Source of the DNA: JAJCYK01 sp965212195
GTDB taxonomy: Bacteria > Bacteroidota > Bacteroidia > Cytophagales > Cyclobacteriaceae
Direction of reading: 5' to 3'
Assembly (NCBI GenBank): GCA_965212195.1
Contig: CBDBUW010000011.1
Coordinates: forward strand, 1-64,000
Length of the DNA: 64,000 nt
Positions 17,455 to 26,389 of the stretch are shown here, in pieces. The position numbers were made by a program, and so were the translations under genes. The stretch's first letter is position 1. Every line of letters starts with the position of its first letter. The notes under the pieces are model-generated. The model saw only the letters and a program-made list of their open reading frames with translations. It made no database searches and was not told the origin of the DNA.

Positions 17455-18428
17455 CGGTACATCACTTTGTTAATAGCCTCCACGGTACGTTTCACGTTGG
17501 GTAGTATGGCTTCAATTAAAGTTGGGGCGTAGGGCAGGGGCACGTCCATGCTATTGACCCGGGTCACAGGAGCATCTAAATAATCAAAGGCGTGTTTTTG
17601 GATATGATATGCTATCTCCGTAGTGATTGAACCCAGGGGCCAGGTTTCTTCTAGAATTACCAGCCGATTGGTCTTTCGAACGGAGTCCACAATTTTTAGA
17701 TAATCTATAGGTCGTACAGAACGCAGGTCAATGACTTCCACCGATACGTTTTCCTTGGCCATTTCCTGGGCAGTTTCCTGGGCTAGTTTCATCATTTTTC
17801 CTACCGAAACCAAAGTTACATCGTTACCTTCTTTAACGATCTTGGCCTCACCTATGGGGATTAAGTATTCGTTCTCAGGAACTTGCCCTTTATCGCCGTA
17901 CATCAACTCCGATTCCATAAATATAACGGGGTCATCATCACGGATACTGGACTTCAGCAATCCTTTGGCATCATAAGGGTTGGATGGGATCACCACTTTG
18001 AGACCCGGACAATTGGCGTACCAGCTCTCAAAATTTTGAGAGTGCTGAGAGCTCAACATTCCAGCATTACCGGTGGGGCCCCGAAAAACGATGGGTATGG
18101 GAAATTGCCCTCCCGACATGGACATCATCTTGGCTGCTCCGTTGATGACCTGGTCAATGGCCACCAGGGAAAAGTTGAACGTCATGAATTCGATAATAGG
18201 GCGTAGGCCATTCATAGCAGCACCTACTCCCAACCCGGCGAAGCCCAATTCTGATATAGGAGTATCCAACACCCGTTCTGCCCCAAATTCATCCAGCATG
18301 CCTTGACTGACTTTGTAAGCGCCATTGTATTCCGCAACTTCCTCACCCATCAGGAATATTTTATCGTCACGACGCATTTCCTCACTCATGGCTTCGCGAA
18401 GGGCTTCTCTGAACTGGATTTCTCTCAT
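17451..18428 (-). CDS. pdhB: Pyruvate dehydrogenase E1 component subunit beta
   Basis: The beta subunit of the thiamine-diphosphate-dependent E1 of the pyruvate (or a related 2-oxo acid) dehydrogenase complex. At 325 residues it is of family length. Recognisable stretches are REALREAMSEEMRRD, the FLMGEEVAEYNGAYKVSQG cofactor-binding region, DTPISELGFAGLGVGAAM, IEFMTFNF, QHSQNFESWYANCPGLKVV and the C-terminal VTRVNSMDVPLPYAPTLIEA. The alpha subunit and E2/E3 genes are not in the window, so the subunit genes are separated here, as is common in Bacteroidota. It converges with ffh. The terminator at 18501-18536 lies upstream and belongs to the neighbouring gene. Confidence 0.95.
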   Translation of the reverse strand: MREIQFREALREAMSEEMRRDDKIFLMGEEVAEYNGAYKVSQGMLDEFGAERVLDTPISELGFAGLGVGAAMNGLRPIIEFMTFNFSLVAIDQVINGAAKMMSMSGGQFPIPIVFRGPTGNAGMLSSQHSQNFESWYANCPGLKVVIPSNPYDAKGLLKSSIRDDDPVIFMESELMYGDKGQVPENEYLIPIGEAKIVKEGNDVTLVSVGKMMKLAQETAQEMAKENVSVEVIDLRSVRPIDYLKIVDSVRKTNRLVILEETWPLGSITTEIAYHIQKHAFDYLDAPVTRVNSMDVPLPYAPTLIEAILPNVKRTVEAINKVMYR

Positions 18429-18500
18429 AGTGTAGTGATTTGAATCTTGGCTGTCAAAATTAGGAATTCGCAGTCAATTAACAAACTGACGTTCAACAAT

Positions 18501-18536
18501 AAAAAAACCCTGTGGAGTTGTCCACAGGGTTTTTTT
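18501..18536 (-). terminator. Rho-independent terminator of the OmpA/TPR lipoprotein gene
   Basis: A perfect 16-bp inverted repeat (arms 18501-18516 and 18521-18536, loop GTTG) whose outer seven pairs are A:T, so that either strand ends in a T run. It lies 15 bases after the stop of the minus-strand gene at 18552 and upstream of pdhB, so it most likely ends the lipoprotein transcript. It could also work in the other direction. Confidence 0.9.
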
Positions 18537-18551
18537 GATCTTTAAGATCTG

Positions 18552-20333
18552 TTATTTGAGTGCATCGATAAATCCGGGGCTACTCTTTACAGAGAGGAAT
18601 TCCAGATCACCGGCAGCCATTTCTTTAACAGATGCATCGGCCTTAGCAGCGGCAGCCAAGTGCTGAATCGCGTCATCGGCATTGCCCAAACGTGCTGAAG
18701 TGATAGCAGCAGCGTAATGAGCCATAGCATCGTTATTGTTGCCTTTGGTAACCTCATTGAATGAAGTCAGGGCGTTTTGATAGTCCTTGTTCAACAACTG
18801 AGCCAGTCCCTTGTTGTACAGGTTCTCGCTGCTCTCTTTGGAGCTTGACAAGGAACGAATGGCCGCGTCATAGTTTCCTTGACGCAACTCTACCAGACCT
18901 TTTACACCATTGATCTCAGCAGTGAGTTCATTGGAAGGATTCATGCCCAATGCTTTGCTTACAGCTTCTGCCGCGGCATCAACATTACCTTGTACCAGAT
19001 AAATAGAAGCCAGGTTATTGTGGGCCTCAGCATTTTCCTGCTTGCGATTCGCCAATTCGAATTGAGTCAACGCTTTTTCCATCAGTTCGGTATTGTTGCT
19101 CTTCATAGCTTTCTCCAGATAAACAGCACCCAGGTTGTTGTGAGAAGCCCAGCTGTCATTCTTCTTGGTGGCGGCCATGTAAATGCTTTCCTTTTCGTCC
19201 AGGGAAGGAGTCAAAGTGGCTGCATACCCTAATTCTTGATCGTTCAGAGTGTCGGGAGAAACCGTACCACCGGCCAGTTGCTTGGCCAAAACTGCGATTT
19301 CCGAATCTGATTTCTTATCCTTAACTGTTAGGACTTCGGTCTTAGCAGTTCTTAGTTGAGGATAGATATCACGGAATACTTTTCGGTAAGCAGGCAGCCT
19401 GTGTAAGGCATCCTCTTTCTCTTCGAAAGATCCTGAACCGTCTACGATATTCTTGATTTCTGATTTTGCTTCGTCATCCACGCCGTCATAGTCGGCCAGC
19501 ATTTCTTTAAATTCCTGCCAGTCCTCTATTACAGGCTTCAAGATGAAATTGATGGAGTCAGCCATACCCTCATAGTCGTATCGTCGCATTTGTCGATCGT
19601 AGAAAGATTGAATAGCTTCGGCACGATCTTGAGAAAGCCGAGAATTAACACGTTCGGCACCTTCAGGAGAGTGGGTTCCGGTTATAGTTACGGTTCTGGT
19701 CACGTTTTTCTTAGCGATAAAGGCATCGAAATCCTTACCCCTGTCGCTTCGACGTTCGGAGCTTCTCAGTACGGAGCTACCTTGCAAGAAATAGAAGTCC
19801 ACGTTAGTGGGAATCAATTCTTCCTGGTTGTTGTAGCCATGAGGAGCATATGCTGCATAAGCTACAGGCTTGTACAATTGAGAAGTGGTAATTACACCTC
19901 GAGCTACCTCCAGTCTTTCGGAAGCTTTTTCCTTACCGCTCTTAGGGTCAGATGCAACCCCTTGAACAGTCAGTCGGCCCGATTTCATAGCCTCTTCATA
20001 AGGCATAGAGAAGCTAGCACTTTTACTAGGCTGCTCGGTGTCGTAGTTTGGAAATTGTTCGCGGCTGAAATCCACGCCGTCAAACCCGTGTTCTTTGTCC
20101 CCGTATTCGTAAAAAGTTTTTACGGTATATACTTTTCCCTTTTTCAGCATTTTGACTGGAATCTTAGCGGACATATCGAAGTCCACGGTGTTTCCATGCA
20201 ACTCAAGGGGTGAAGGGGCTACAGTCAGTTCTTGTTCCTGAGACATCTTAACCATCTGGCTAAGAGAACATCCGGAAAAAATCAGCGTTGCTGCTATTAG
20301 AACTGCATAGATAATGTTTCCTTTCTGAGTCAT
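18552..20333 (-). CDS. OmpA-like lipoprotein with TPR repeats
   Basis: A 593-residue exported lipoprotein: the N-terminal helix is followed by LIFSGC, with Cys22 as the likely lipidation site. The middle part (about 180-240) contains an OmpA-like segment with TGTHSPEGAERVNSRLSQDR, which in this family binds peptidoglycan. The C-terminal third is made of tetratricopeptide repeats (WASHNNLGAVYLEKAM, AEAHNNLASIYLVQG, and others). It probably sits in the periplasm at the outer membrane as an assembly or scaffold protein. Its own near-consensus promoter (20366-20396) and strong terminator suggest a single-gene, well-expressed unit. The specific partner is unknown. Confidence 0.85.
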   Translation of the reverse strand: MTQKGNIIYAVLIAATLIFSGCSLSQMVKMSQEQELTVAPSPLELHGNTVDFDMSAKIPVKMLKKGKVYTVKTFYEYGDKEHGFDGVDFSREQFPNYDTEQPSKSASFSMPYEEAMKSGRLTVQGVASDPKSGKEKASERLEVARGVITTSQLYKPVAYAAYAPHGYNNQEELIPTNVDFYFLQGSSVLRSSERRSDRGKDFDAFIAKKNVTRTVTITGTHSPEGAERVNSRLSQDRAEAIQSFYDRQMRRYDYEGMADSINFILKPVIEDWQEFKEMLADYDGVDDEAKSEIKNIVDGSGSFEEKEDALHRLPAYRKVFRDIYPQLRTAKTEVLTVKDKKSDSEIAVLAKQLAGGTVSPDTLNDQELGYAATLTPSLDEKESIYMAATKKNDSWASHNNLGAVYLEKAMKSNNTELMEKALTQFELANRKQENAEAHNNLASIYLVQGNVDAAAEAVSKALGMNPSNELTAEINGVKGLVELRQGNYDAAIRSLSSSKESSENLYNKGLAQLLNKDYQNALTSFNEVTKGNNNDAMAHYAAAITSARLGNADDAIQHLAAAAKADASVKEMAAGDLEFLSVKSSPGFIDALK

Positions 20334-20365
20334 GATAAAAAAATTTGTTAAGGTTTACTTGGACG

Positions 20366-20396
20366 TAAAATTATTGTTATAATCTTACTATTGCAA
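20366..20396 (-). promoter_or_regulatory. Candidate promoter of the OmpA/TPR lipoprotein gene
   Basis: On the minus strand TTG (complement of 20394-20396) is followed after 20 bases by TAATTTTA (20366-20373), close to the Bacteroidota TTG-N19-TAnnTTTG pattern with one mismatch in the -7 box. It lies 33 bases before the ATG at 20333 and diverges from the pspC promoter. Confidence 0.5.
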
Positions 20397-20426
20397 TTTA
20401 TGAGTTTAAAAAATTAAATAAGTGAC

Positions 20427-20458
20427 TTGTAAAAAGACTAAGTTGATCGCTATATTTG
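20427..20458 (+). promoter_or_regulatory. Candidate promoter of the PspC-domain gene
   Basis: TTG at 20427-20429 and TATATTTG at 20451-20458, spaced by 21 bases, agree with the Bacteroidota primary sigma consensus. The ATG at 20477 is 18 bases beyond the -7 box. Confidence 0.6.
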
Positions 20459-20476
20459 TTTAAAAATTAAGTTTTG

Positions 20477-20692
20477 ATGAAAAAAATTCAACAATACTTT
20501 GAGTCTCAAGCATTCGGAGTTTGCGCAAAATTAGGCGAAAAACTAAGAATTCCAACCTCAAGTATCCGAATATTTTTCATCTACTCTTCTTTTCTAACAT
20601 TTGGTTCCCCACTAATATTGTACTTGGGATTAGCTTTTATCATGAACTTCCGCAAGCACCTGCGTAGAAAGCATAATTCCATTTGGTACTAA
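20477..20692 (+). CDS. PspC-domain small membrane protein
   Basis: A 71-residue protein with the PspC layout: a short N-terminus with GVCAKLGEKLRIPTSSIRI, then a hydrophobic hairpin (FFIYSSFLTFGSPLILYLGLAFIM) and a basic tail. PspC domains act at the inner membrane in envelope-stress or phage-shock responses, but stand-alone copies in Bacteroidota are mostly uncharacterised. The ATG at 20477 is preferred to an adjacent TTG at 20474. It has its own promoter, and its stop overlaps the stop of the convergent glycosyltransferase gene by four bases. Confidence 0.8.
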   Translation: MKKIQQYFESQAFGVCAKLGEKLRIPTSSIRIFFIYSSFLTFGSPLILYLGLAFIMNFRKHLRRKHNSIWY

Positions 20693-21699
20693 CTGTCAAC
20701 CGTCAATTCCCCATAGGTTTTTTTTCCTTTAACAAAATAGTCCCAAACGATCATCCTATTGTACAATAAACCGGGCTTTAAGGTCACAGGCTTTTGCCGC
20801 TTGCCCATTGTGTGAGGAATAGTCACAAAAAAAGCCGCTAAGGCCCTGATTACCGCCCAAAAGTGGGATAATGATCCGGTTAGGAGGAAACGTAGCGCAG
20901 CAATAATATCAAGAAACACGCGCAACGGTATTTTCCAAAAGGTTTGAGTAGGCGTGGAATTTTTAAGCAACAGACTCAAGCCATTCCTAAAGTTTAGATA
21001 AGTTTTACGGGGATTGGTAGTGGTAAGAGTACCACCCCCCACATGGTACACTTGGCTGGTGGCCACATAACCTACTTTCATCCCGTGCAAATGGCAACGC
21101 CAGCAAAGATCAATCTCTTCCATGTGGGCGAAGAAATCTTCATCGAAGCCACCTAGTGATTTGAAAAGGTCGGCACGTACTGCCATACAGGCACCACCTG
21201 CCCAGAAAATATCCTGATTGGTTTGGTATTGCCCATGATTTTTTTCCAAAGTGTGGAACAGCCGCCCCCTGCAAAAAGGGTATCCCATAAAATCAAGTTG
21301 TCCTCCAGCGGCTCCGGCATAATCGAACCGGTCTTTTTGTTGATAGGAAAGAATTGCTGGTTGCACTATGCCCACGTGGTCATTTTCATCCAGATAGGTA
21401 ATTAAGGGTTGATCCCAGTTTGGTGTAACCTCAACATCGGAGTTCAGCAGGATCCAATATTCGGAATTTACCTGGGGGAGTCCTCGGTTATAACCGCCGC
21501 TAAAGCCATAGTTTTGCTCCAGCTCAACTAGTTGCACCTGGGGATATTGCTGGCGAACGAATGTAGCAGAGTGATCTTGTGAGTGATTGTCTATCACTAC
21601 CACGTGACTTTGGGAGGTGTTATTAACAACAGAGGGAAGGAACTGCCTGAGGTATTCTAGGCCATTGTAGTTTAGAATGACTACCGCAGATCTATCCAT
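20689..21699 (-). CDS. Family 2 glycosyltransferase (rhamnosyltransferase-like)
   Basis: A GT2 enzyme of 336 residues resembling WbbL-type rhamnosyltransferases: VVILNYNGLEYLRQFLPSVV, VVIDNHSQDHS, NYGFSGGYNRGL, the metal-binding ILLNSDVEV (NSD about 86-88), and GGFDEDFFAHMEEIDLCWRC as the catalytic region. A hydrophobic region near 245-290 suggests membrane association. The acceptor glycan is unknown, and it is not adjacent to the main glycan cluster. Its start overlaps the end of ybaB by eight bases, so it is probably co-transcribed behind ybaB. Confidence 0.92.
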   Translation of the reverse strand: MDRSAVVILNYNGLEYLRQFLPSVVNNTSQSHVVVIDNHSQDHSATFVRQQYPQVQLVELEQNYGFSGGYNRGLPQVNSEYWILLNSDVEVTPNWDQPLITYLDENDHVGIVQPAILSYQQKDRFDYAGAAGGQLDFMGYPFCRGRLFHTLEKNHGQYQTNQDIFWAGGACMAVRADLFKSLGGFDEDFFAHMEEIDLCWRCHLHGMKVGYVATSQVYHVGGGTLTTTNPRKTYLNFRNGLSLLLKNSTPTQTFWKIPLRVFLDIIAALRFLLTGSLSHFWAVIRALAAFFVTIPHTMGKRQKPVTLKPGLLYNRMIVWDYFVKGKKTYGELTVDS

Positions 21700-22030
21700 T
21701 CAAGATGCTGCCAAGGTCAAATCCGGGAATATTGGGAAGTATTCCGTCCGTACTTTCTTTCATAACCTTACTGGCCTTTTCTTCTACGGCGTCAACGGCT
21801 TTGTTGACAGCGGCGATGATCAGGTCTTTGCGCATTTCCGCATCTTGGGGATTATTTAAAGATTCATCTATAGCGAGATCAACTAGTTGCTTTTTACCGT
21901 TTACCACTGCTTTAACCAACCCGGCACCGGATTCTCCCTCGGCCGTTATATTAACCAGGTTGTCCTGAGCAGCTTTTATTTTATTCTGGGCTTCCTTGAT
22001 TTGGCCCATGATTTTCATCATATCAAACAT
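21692..22030 (-). CDS. ybaB: YbaB/EbfC family nucleoid-associated protein
   Basis: A 112-residue member of the YbaB/EbfC family, which forms dimers that bind DNA. It shows the family features: the N-terminal MMKIMGQIKEAQNKIKAAQDNL helix, the ESGAGLVKAVVNGKKQLVDLAID strand region and the C-terminal helix LIIAAVNKAVDAVEEKASKV. It lies eight bases after the T9SS-cargo gene and overlaps the next glycosyltransferase gene by eight bases. It is usually next to recR or dnaX in other phyla, but not here. Confidence 0.93.
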   Translation of the reverse strand: MFDMMKIMGQIKEAQNKIKAAQDNLVNITAEGESGAGLVKAVVNGKKQLVDLAIDESLNNPQDAEMRKDLIIAAVNKAVDAVEEKASKVMKESTDGILPNIPGFDLGSILNG

Positions 22031-22038
22031 AGATCAGT

Positions 22039-23976
22039 TCATTTACTTAACACATTTACCGCACCGCTTTTGGATACAGCCCTACCTTGAGGATCAATGG
22101 CGGTTACCTGGTATACGTAAGAGCCATCCGGTACCAGAGATCCTTTATAGATCCCATCCCATCCCTCATCGAGATCCTCAGATCGGAACAACAGCTCGCC
22201 CCAGCGGCTGTAAATTTCCATACTAAATTCCTCAATAAATAGACCTTTAGCAAGAAATATGTCATTAAGCCCGTCATTGTTGGGTGTGAAACTATTGGGG
22301 AGGAAAACTTGTATCGGTATGTCCAGAACCACAATATTAGAATAGCTGATCAAAGGGTTCGCATCATTGGAGATCGCCACAATGCGATATTGGGTGATCT
22401 GCCTGGTGGTACTGATCAGGTCAGTGTAATTGGTGGTTCCGCTGCCTACTATTATAGGACTGCCAATCAAAGCCCCATTTTCGTCCATGATTTCAATCTG
22501 ATATTCTCTGACACCATTTTGCCAACCCAAGTACGGCGACCAACCTAACAGAAAATTTTGATTGTCTATATTTTCACCGAGTAGTAATAGGGCGCAAGCG
22601 GTAACGCTGGCACCGCTTTGATTACCACACCCGTCCTCATAGACCAGCCCGTAGCAATGGGTGTTCACCTGTGTTCTCAAGTTCACATCGGTAAATGGAA
22701 TGATATTGGGATTGGCAATAATCTGAAAGGGTTCATTATTGATGGAACGGCTTAAGGTATAACTGTTGAGTTGGAAATTGACGGTATCGGGAACCTGCCA
22801 ATCCACTGTAATACTGGGCCCGTCGACTGAAACAGTTATGGACTGGACCGTCGGGGGCATGGTAGTGCTAGTGCCAGTTACACAAATGACCGCGGAAAGA
22901 CTGCGGCTCCCATTATTGTAGCGGGTGATCAGCTGATAGCAATAGTCAACATTACAGGCCACCAGGGTATCGGTGTAGCTGTTAATACCACCGTTGGTTA
23001 TTGGCGGTCCCAAGGGATTCCCATTCTTTTGGATCTCAAAATTGTTGAAGTTGATAATTTCTGTGGCCCAATCCAACTGATTTTGACTGTCTAACGCTAC
23101 TGCCTGTAGATTTACGGAGCAAATCGTATCGGAGTAGCTTCGGGTGTTATTACAAGGATCCAGTGCGGCTAACCGGAAGCAATAAAAGTTGTCGGCTGTA
23201 TTAAGACCATTAATGGTAAATCTATTGCCTGAAACAATGCCTACGTCGCTAAAACCCGACGATCCGTTGTTGCTGATTTCCAGCATGTATTTTACCTGGT
23301 TGTTGACTATGTAGTCCAACGATATTACTCCGGTCGCAGGGTCACTAACATCCACGGTTAGCTGGCTGATATTGGAGGTCGGTATGTTATTTACCGGGCT
23401 TACATTAATGGTGCTGTCGGCACAATTTTGGGGTCCGTTGGTATAGAATCCGCTTAAGGTGACCGGATATAATCCGGGTACCGCGGGGTAGGTGTGATTT
23501 AAATTACTGGTGGGAGGCGATCCATCACCATAATCTATGCTGAACTGATCATAGATGGTGTCATTTACTTGTATCTGAACTTCATAATTATTACAGAGGA
23601 GTACTTCGAATTGGGGTGTATGGGCATCAAAGACTTCGATTACCAGGGTATCGGTGCGGGGAACAAGGTTAGTAAGGACCTGAACTAAGGTGTAAGTGCC
23701 AGGCTGGGCATAGGTAAACGTGGTAGTACTGGTAGCGGTCATGGAGGCGCAGGCCACCGCATCGAATTTAGGAGAACTGCTGATGCATGTATCTACATCG
23801 TAAAAGTATTGATCGTTAATTTCACCGGAAATGTTAGTGACGTTCACCGTCAACGGGGTGCACCCCCTCACATAGTCCACTTGGAATCTACCTAATGGAC
23901 TGGTGACTTGGCCCTGTGCTGTTAAAGAGCATACCGCCAATAAAACTAAACTTATATGGAAAAGGGATTTCTGCAT
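22039..23976 (-). CDS. Secreted protein with PKD-like region and gliding-motility C-terminal domain (T9SS cargo)
   Basis: A 645-residue secreted protein with a signal peptide (MQKSLFHISLVLLAVCSLTAQGQ). A PKD-like domain lies near the N-terminus (residues about 30-115, FTYAQPGTYTLVQVL), followed by another PKD-like segment (FSIDYGDGSPP) and several FN3-like units. The end is a type B (gliding-motility-associated) C-terminal domain with FLPNSFTPNNDGLND and GWDGIYKGSLVPDGSYVYQV, the signal for export by the type IX secretion system. It is likely displayed at or released from the cell surface as an adhesin or structural protein. The gene lies 106 bases after hisS on the same strand. Confidence 0.9.
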   Translation of the reverse strand: MQKSLFHISLVLLAVCSLTAQGQVTSPLGRFQVDYVRGCTPLTVNVTNISGEINDQYFYDVDTCISSSPKFDAVACASMTATSTTTFTYAQPGTYTLVQVLTNLVPRTDTLVIEVFDAHTPQFEVLLCNNYEVQIQVNDTIYDQFSIDYGDGSPPTSNLNHTYPAVPGLYPVTLSGFYTNGPQNCADSTINVSPVNNIPTSNISQLTVDVSDPATGVISLDYIVNNQVKYMLEISNNGSSGFSDVGIVSGNRFTINGLNTADNFYCFRLAALDPCNNTRSYSDTICSVNLQAVALDSQNQLDWATEIINFNNFEIQKNGNPLGPPITNGGINSYTDTLVACNVDYCYQLITRYNNGSRSLSAVICVTGTSTTMPPTVQSITVSVDGPSITVDWQVPDTVNFQLNSYTLSRSINNEPFQIIANPNIIPFTDVNLRTQVNTHCYGLVYEDGCGNQSGASVTACALLLLGENIDNQNFLLGWSPYLGWQNGVREYQIEIMDENGALIGSPIIVGSGTTNYTDLISTTRQITQYRIVAISNDANPLISYSNIVVLDIPIQVFLPNSFTPNNDGLNDIFLAKGLFIEEFSMEIYSRWGELLFRSEDLDEGWDGIYKGSLVPDGSYVYQVTAIDPQGRAVSKSGAVNVLSK

Positions 23977-24082
23977 GACGTCCTACTACTGGACGAGATA
24001 AATGTGCATTTTGTCTCCAAGCATAACGGTAAAACGGCCGGCAAAGTGCTTGTTTTTCATACTTTTAATGGGCTTAGCGCCA

Positions 24083-25450
24083 TTATTTCATTTGGGCAAG
24101 GAACTGATCTCGGGTCATCTGACTTTGGGTTCCAGCTTGCATGTCTTTTACTGAGATCACATCCTGCTCCAGTTCTTCAGAACCAATCAGCGCTACCCAA
24201 GGTATATTTTTTTTATTGGCATAGGCTAATGGCTTCTTTAATTTTGCGCGATCTGGATACAACTCACTAGATATTCCTTCAAACCTCAGACTGCTCAACA
24301 GCTCCAAGGCTGACCCCAAACTTTCTTCATCCAAGCTTACCAGTAGTACTTTGGTAAATTGTAATTGATCAGAAGGGAAAAGCTCTAGTTGTTCCATTAC
24401 ATCATACAGGCGATCTACACCAAAACTTATGCCTACACCAGAAACATCTGGCAGTCCAAAAACTCCTGTAAGATCATCATATCGACCTCCTCCGGAAACG
24501 CTTCCCACGGTGGCGTTATTAACAACTACTTCGAAAATAGTACCGGTATAATAGGACAACCCTCTGGCTAAGCTGGCATCGAATTGCAATTTAGCATGGG
24601 TAAGTCCTAATTGTTGAACCAGGAGGTGCATATTATCCAGATCAGCGATCCCTTCACTGGCTCCTGCCGTGGCCCCTAAATTCTTGATCAGTACTTCCTT
24701 AATTTCAGACCAATCCCCTTTCCATGAAGTCATGGACAAAAGTTGATCAATGGAACCTTGAGCAAATCCTTTTTGGGTAAGCTCCTGAGCCATCTTTTCT
24801 GCCCCGATCTTCTGGAATTTATCCAGTGACACCGCCAGTTCGGCTTCCCTGCCGGCCGCCCCAATTGCTTCAGCCATACCACCCAGGATCTTGCGGTGGT
24901 TGGCCAGGATAGTAAAGTCACTTATGCCTAATCGCTGAAAAACTTCGTTGATCATAGCCACGATTTCGGCTTCGCACAGCAATGAGTCGGTGCCTACAAT
25001 ATCAGCATCACATTGCATGAATTCGCGATACCTTCCTCGTTGTGGACGGTCAGCTCGCCACACCGGCTGCATCTGATAGCGTTTAAAAGGAAAGGTGATC
25101 TCATGGCGGTGCATCACCACATAACGGGCAAAAGGAACGGTAAGGTCGTATCGTAAACCCTTTTCTGATATTTTGTCCAATAGGTGTTTGGACCCCCCTT
25201 CAAAGTCTTGAGGTTGGGTTTTTTTAAGGTAATCTCCGGAATTTAAGATCTTAAAAAGCAGCTGGTCACCTTCTTCCCCGTATTTCCCGGTCAACACTGA
25301 GAGCTGTTCCATGGAAGGAGTTTCCAGGGGTTGAAATCCATACTTCTCGAATATCCGGCGTATGTGATCCAGAACAAACTGGCGCTTGGCCATGGTTTGC
25401 GGACCAAAATCTCGGGTACCTTTGGGCACTCCAAGTTGATTTGAGCTCAT
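24083..25450 (-). CDS. hisS: Histidine--tRNA ligase
   Basis: Class II aminoacyl-tRNA synthetase that charges tRNA-His. The 455-residue protein has the N-terminal PKGTRDFGP motif, motif 2 (PVWRADRPQRGRYREF), the His-binding RGLSYYTGTIFEV motif, the GGRYDDLTG loop and the C-terminal anticodon-binding domain. The ATG at 25450 is preferred to a TTG at 25468: a TACTTTTG -7 element covers 25466-25473 on this strand, so the upstream start would overlap the promoter. Confidence 0.96.
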   Translation of the reverse strand: MSSNQLGVPKGTRDFGPQTMAKRQFVLDHIRRIFEKYGFQPLETPSMEQLSVLTGKYGEEGDQLLFKILNSGDYLKKTQPQDFEGGSKHLLDKISEKGLRYDLTVPFARYVVMHRHEITFPFKRYQMQPVWRADRPQRGRYREFMQCDADIVGTDSLLCEAEIVAMINEVFQRLGISDFTILANHRKILGGMAEAIGAAGREAELAVSLDKFQKIGAEKMAQELTQKGFAQGSIDQLLSMTSWKGDWSEIKEVLIKNLGATAGASEGIADLDNMHLLVQQLGLTHAKLQFDASLARGLSYYTGTIFEVVVNNATVGSVSGGGRYDDLTGVFGLPDVSGVGISFGVDRLYDVMEQLELFPSDQLQFTKVLLVSLDEESLGSALELLSSLRFEGISSELYPDRAKLKKPLAYANKKNIPWVALIGSEELEQDVISVKDMQAGTQSQMTRDQFLAQMK

Positions 25451-25465
25451 AGATTCCTTTTTGCC

Positions 25466-25473
25466 CAAAAGTA
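25466..25473 (-). promoter_or_regulatory. Candidate -7 element of hisS
   Basis: On the minus strand this reads TACTTTTG, matching TAnnTTTG, 15 bases before the hisS ATG. No TTG box was found at the usual spacing. Confidence 0.45.
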
Positions 25474-25562
25474 CGAAAAAGAATGTAATACCAGCAGTTT
25501 ACTGCATGAAGCACCCTAGAAAATAATTGAAAACAGCACTATGTAAATCAGTATAATTCCCT

Positions 25563-25570
25563 TACCTTTG
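25563..25570 (+). promoter_or_regulatory. Candidate -7 element of the 56-residue basic protein gene
   Basis: TACCTTTG matches TAnnTTTG and lies 24 bases before the ATG at 25595. It supports the short start over an upstream start at 25568. No TTG was seen at 19-23 bases upstream. Confidence 0.5.
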
Positions 25571-25594
25571 CAAGCTCGATTTAAAATTTTCATC

Positions 25595-25765
25595 ATGGCT
25601 GTAACACGTTTAAAAAGAAAGGATCGTCGTAATAAAGCTCGTGCGCACAATCGCATAAAAAGGATGAAGCAGCTGACCCAACGACCGGTTATCAGGAAGA
25701 TGGAGGGTGTAGCCAGCGGTGCAGCTGTTGAGGCCTCCGCCGATTCCGCTCAAGAGGAGGAATAG
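25595..25765 (+). CDS. Small basic conserved protein of unknown function
   Basis: A 56-residue protein with a strongly basic N-terminal half (MAVTRLKRKDRRNKARAHNR) and an acidic, Ala/Ser-rich tail ending in SAQEEE. The basic part resembles a short protein I associate with many Bacteroidota genomes, but I cannot assign a function; the charge pattern would fit nucleic-acid or ribosome contact. It diverges from hisS and converges with the phosphoesterase gene, whose stop codon follows directly at 25766. Confidence 0.7.
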   Translation: MAVTRLKRKDRRNKARAHNRIKRMKQLTQRPVIRKMEGVASGAAVEASADSAQEEE

Positions 25766-26275
25766 TCAGCTACCAATAGCTCCTCGTTTTCCCAATTCAA
25801 TTACTTCCAAGTTAGCAATTTGACCTCGATGCAGGTTCATACGCATAATAGTCTTCATGCGGTGAAATCCCTGTCGCCCGGCGGCCCCCGGGTTGACATA
25901 CCACATATTATGGTGTAGTGGGTCTTTCTGCACTTTCAATATATGGCTGTGTCCACATATTAAGATGCTTGGCCGCCTGGACTTAATCAATGATCGCACC
26001 CGTGGTTCATACCGTTTGGGTGAGCCCGCGATGTGTGTCATAAAGATCAACAGTCCTTCACGTTCCAGCCAAAGGTCTTCCTGGCACTGATGCCTAATGA
26101 CAGGGTCATCTATATTACCGTAAACCGCAAAAGTAGGTTTCATGGCCTGCAGATCTTCCAGCACTTGTAAACTGCCAATATCACCAGCATGCCAAATTTC
26201 CTCGCAAGAACCAAAGTATGAACTTATCTGTGGATCTAAATAACTATGGGTATCTGAAATTAGACCAATGGTCAT
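25766..26275 (-). CDS. YfcE-type metallophosphoesterase
   Basis: A 169-residue calcineurin-like phosphoesterase. Metal-binding motifs are visible: GLISDTHSYLD (D-x-H), WHAGDIGS (GD), VYGNIDD (GN-D), and ICGHSHILKV with the final NPGAAG. It is likely a soluble phosphodiesterase of the YfcE/MJ0936 group; the natural substrate is not known. The asparagine and histidine ligands are all present, so it should be active. It is transcribed away from the HExxH membrane protein gene. Confidence 0.92.
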   Translation of the reverse strand: MTIGLISDTHSYLDPQISSYFGSCEEIWHAGDIGSLQVLEDLQAMKPTFAVYGNIDDPVIRHQCQEDLWLEREGLLIFMTHIAGSPKRYEPRVRSLIKSRRPSILICGHSHILKVQKDPLHHNMWYVNPGAAGRQGFHRMKTIMRMNLHRGQIANLEVIELGKRGAIGS

Positions 26276-26389
26276 TGCCTAGTTTTTAAAAATGCAAACA
26301 ATGTCCAAAAAAGACAAAAAATAAAGAAAATGTTACCTCCGGTGGAGATTACCAGTATAAAATTGCAACTTGGGACAATATTACCACAA